Below, piece after piece: positions 6,027 to 7,851 of a stretch of DNA of 7,851 nucleotides. The DNA is from an uncultured Oscillibacter sp. (GTDB lineage: Bacteria > Bacillota > Clostridia > Oscillospirales > Oscillospiraceae): NCBI GenBank assembly GCA_946183175.1, contig CAMHBH010000103.1:1-7851 (forward strand). Reading direction: 5' to 3'. Numbering within the stretch: position 1 is the stretch's first letter; every line of letters begins with the position of its first letter. Under the pieces are notes generated by a model. It made no database searches, was not told the origin of the DNA, and worked only from the letters and a program-made list of their open reading frames with translations. The position numbers and the translations under genes were made by a program.

Positions 6027-7538
6027 ATGAAACGACTGATTCTCGCCCTCGCACTCTGTGCCGTACTCTGCGCGTCGGCCTCGGCGCTCTCCCCCGCTGA
6101 CTATTCCAGCGCGAATGCCTCCGGCCTCGCCCCCATGCCCGACGGCGCTTTGCTCGTCTCCGATACCTTCCACAAAGTCCTCTGGCGCGTGGACGGCGAT
6201 ACCGTCTCCCTGTACGCCGGGGCCGAAACTCCCCCCGGCTTATCCGGCGAACCCCTCGGCGGCTACCGCGACGGCTCCCCCCAAACCGCGCTGTTCGCCG
6301 AACCCTGGGCCGTCGTACCCTGGCGCGACGGCTTCGCCGTATCCGACACCGCCTCCCATGTCCTCCGCTACGTCACCGCCGACGCCGTCTCGACCCTCTG
6401 CGGCTCCGGCAAACCGGGCATGTCCGACAAAACCGGAACCGCCGCCGCATTCCGTAACCCGACCGGGCTTGCCGTCGGCAGTGACGGGTACCTCTACGTC
6501 GCCGACACCGGCAACAACGCAATCCGGCGCGTTTCCGAAAGCGGCAAAGTCTCGACGTGGATTCGCGGCCTCGACGCCCCTACCGGCCTTTGCTGGCACG
6601 ACGGCGCGCTCTACGTCGCCGAGACCGGGCGCAGCCGTATTCTACGCGTCACCGACGCACAAACGGAAGTCGTCGCGGGCACCTCCGAGAGCGCCGAGGA
6701 CCCCGGCGAATACTACGGCGGCTTCGTGGACGGCCCCGCGCTGTCCGCGAAATTCGACCACCCGCAGGGCCTCGCCGCCGCCCCCGACGGCGCCCTCTAC
6801 GTCGCCGATACCGTCAATTCCGCCCTCCGCGTCGTGCGCGGCGCGCGCGTCGATACCCTCTCCCGCGACGATTCCCCCGCCATGCCCCGCGGCTTACTCG
6901 TCCGCGACAGTACCTTGTACGCCGCCGACCTCTTCGCCGGGGGCCTCTCCGAAATTCCCCTCGCCCCCCTCGCCTTCTCCGACGTGCCCGACACCATGTG
7001 GTGTCACGACGCCGTACAGCAGGCCGTACTCCGCGGCCTCACCGACGGCACCGCCCCCGGTACCTTTTCCCCGAACCGCCCCCTCACCCGCGCCATGTTC
7101 GTCGTCATGCTCTCCCGTCTGCGCCTCTGCGCCGACGGCAACGCCGTCATAGACGGCGACGCCTCCTTCCCCGACCTCCCCGCCCACGATGTATGGTACT
7201 CCCCCGCCGCCCGCTGGGCCGCCGATTCCCGTATCGTCAACGGTGTCGCCGGGGAGTTTTGCGCCGACGTACCCATCACGCGCAAGCAGATTGCCGCCAT
7301 GCTCTATCGCTACGCGCTCTGGCAGGGCTTCGACACCTCCGCCGCCCAAACCGCCGACATCAGCGGGTTTCAAGACGCCGACATGGTAGTAAATGCGTGG
7401 GCGGTGCCCGCCGTCAAATGGGCCGTCGGCTCCGGTATCCTCCACGGCAAGGACAGCTTCCTTATGCCCGACGCCTACGCCACCCGCGCCCAGTCCGTAC
7501 AACTCCTCGTCAACTTTATGGACGCCTTCGGACTTTGA
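6027..7538 (+). CDS. Secreted NHL-repeat beta-propeller protein with three SLH cell-wall anchoring motifs
   Basis: A 503-residue exported surface protein. Residues 1-20 are a signal peptide (MKRLILALALCAVLCASASA), with no lipobox. Residues about 30-312 contain six NHL-type repeats, each with a G-L/W-x-V...DG-x-LYVADT-x-x-x-x-I-RRV pattern, at about 33-55, 90-116, 142-169, 182-208, 243-270 and 286-310. The best is NPTGLAVGSDGYLYVADTGN. Six blades would make a complete propeller, usually a binding or interaction surface and sometimes enzymatic. Residues about 316-365, 379-430 and 445-500 are three SLH motifs (AFSDVP...AVQQAVLRGLTDG...PLTRAMFVVML; SFPDLP...ITRKQIAAMLYRY; GFQDAD...YATRAQSVQLLVNFM). 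SLH domains bind pyruvylated secondary cell-wall polymers. Here the usual TRAE motif reads TRAM, TRKQ and TRAQ. The 170-bp repeat-filled gap separates it from the cyclase operon, so shared function is uncertain. No partner or ligand is evident. Confidence 0.93.
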   Translation: MKRLILALALCAVLCASASALSPADYSSANASGLAPMPDGALLVSDTFHKVLWRVDGDTVSLYAGAETPPGLSGEPLGGYRDGSPQTALFAEPWAVVPWRDGFAVSDTASHVLRYVTADAVSTLCGSGKPGMSDKTGTAAAFRNPTGLAVGSDGYLYVADTGNNAIRRVSESGKVSTWIRGLDAPTGLCWHDGALYVAETGRSRILRVTDAQTEVVAGTSESAEDPGEYYGGFVDGPALSAKFDHPQGLAAAPDGALYVADTVNSALRVVRGARVDTLSRDDSPAMPRGLLVRDSTLYAADLFAGGLSEIPLAPLAFSDVPDTMWCHDAVQQAVLRGLTDGTAPGTFSPNRPLTRAMFVVMLSRLRLCADGNAVIDGDASFPDLPAHDVWYSPAARWAADSRIVNGVAGEFCADVPITRKQIAAMLYRYALWQGFDTSAAQTADISGFQDADMVVNAWAVPAVKWAVGSGILHGKDSFLMPDAYATRAQSVQLLVNFMDAFGL

Positions 7539-7587
7539 GCGCTGTCCGCGTCGTATTCTACGGGTACTCCCTGTTGTCCCGGCGCGC

Positions 7588-7620
7588 TTTTCGCCTCCCG
7601 CACGTCCCGGGAGGCGAAAA
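7588..7620 (+). terminator. putative terminator / 3' stem-loop after the NHL/SLH gene
   Basis: A perfect 13-bp inverted repeat (TTTTCGCCTCCCG and its complement) encloses the 7-nt loop CACGTCC, 49 bp after the stop codon. The stem is very stable and sits where a terminator is expected. However, the T-run is on the 5' arm and the A-run on the 3' arm, and only a weak T-containing stretch follows. Termination efficiency is therefore uncertain; mRNA 3'-end protection is the alternative. Confidence 0.55.
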
Positions 7621-7627
7621 TTGGGTC

Positions 7628-7655
7628 TTGACTTTTCCGCTTTCTGTGGTAAAAT
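7628..7655 (+). promoter_or_regulatory. sigma-70/SigA-type promoter for the tRNA genes
   Basis: The -35 TTGACT (7628-7633) and -10 TAAAAT (7650-7655) are 16 bp apart, with an extended -10 TG at 7647-7648. Each hexamer differs from consensus at one position. Transcription should start near 7662, only about 6 nt before the first tRNA base. This AT-rich patch stands out in the GC-rich surroundings. Confidence 0.8.
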
Positions 7656-7667
7656 AACACGCAGAAT

Positions 7668-7753
7668 GTCGGTGTGGTGGAATGGTAGACACAGAAGACT
7701 TAAAATCTTCCGGTAGAGATACTGTACCGGTTCGAGTCCGGTCACCGACACCA
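7668..7753 (+). tRNA. tRNA-Leu (anticodon UAA)
   Basis: The acceptor stem GTCGGTG pairs perfectly with CACCGAC (7743-7749), followed by discriminator A7750, as leucine tRNAs require, and an encoded CCA (7751-7753). The anticodon stem GAAGA/TCTTC encloses the loop CTTAAAA with anticodon TAA at 7701-7703. A long variable arm (CGGTA-GAGA-TACTG), typical of class II tRNAs, and a T arm ACCGG-TTCGAGT-CCGGT complete the fold. It decodes UUA and UUG, codons in real use in these genes. Confidence 0.97.
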
Positions 7754-7765
7754 CCTGATTCATAT

Positions 7766-7841
<76 letters not shown>

Positions 7842-7851
7842 TGAAAAGTTG

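Noticed and set aside
5843..6028. Minus-strand 61-residue Arg/Lys-rich repeat peptide in the intergenic region
   Set aside because: Its repetition follows from the DNA repeats; I see no ribosome binding site or promoter, and it overlaps the cyclase end. Most likely not coding.
7393..7716. Plus-strand frame running into tRNA-Leu
   Set aside because: It overlaps the end of the NHL/SLH gene in another frame, and its last residues are translated tRNA sequence. No ribosome binding site or domain.

Overview
The window is GC-rich (about 65% by eye) and carries five protein-coding genes and two tRNA genes, all on the + strand. The organism is most likely a high-GC member of the Firmicutes/Clostridia. 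The clues are a three-motif SLH cell-wall anchor, a strong AGGAGG ribosome binding site, a TTGACT/TGnTAAAAT promoter and CCA-encoding tRNA genes. This placement is an inference; no 16S or other phylogenetic marker is present.

Region 1 (nt 1-5856) looks like one tightly packed operon of four signalling genes. They are a 5'-truncated metallo-beta-lactamase-fold hydrolase (ends 709), a GAF + HD-GYP phosphodiesterase (706-2157, overlapping the previous gene by ATGA), a secreted FecR-domain protein with a long Pro-Asp-Thr repeat (2178-4013, 20 bp gap), and a membrane CHASE2 class III adenylate cyclase (4021-5856, 7 bp gap). All catalytic residues I could check are present. The set joins an exported FecR-domain protein, a membrane receptor-cyclase that should make cAMP, an HD-GYP enzyme that should degrade a cyclic dinucleotide, and an MBL-fold hydrolase of unknown substrate. 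The natural reading is an envelope-to-cytoplasm second-messenger module, but its signal and output are not visible here.

Region 2 (5857-6026) is a 170 bp intergenic stretch made mostly of four imperfect copies of a GTAACAACGCCTCTTCC-type repeat plus a GC hairpin. The first copy supplies the stop codon of the cyclase.

Region 3 (6027-7538) is one gene for an exported six-repeat NHL beta-propeller with three C-terminal SLH motifs, so a cell-surface protein. It may be a separate transcription unit.

Region 4 (7539-7851) holds a strong stem-loop, a good sigma-70-type promoter, tRNA-Leu(UAA) and initiator tRNA-fMet(CAU).

Across the whole window, the tetranucleotide GATC never occurs in my manual scan, although its sub-words GAT and ATC are common. 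This suggests genome-wide avoidance of a restriction or methylation site.
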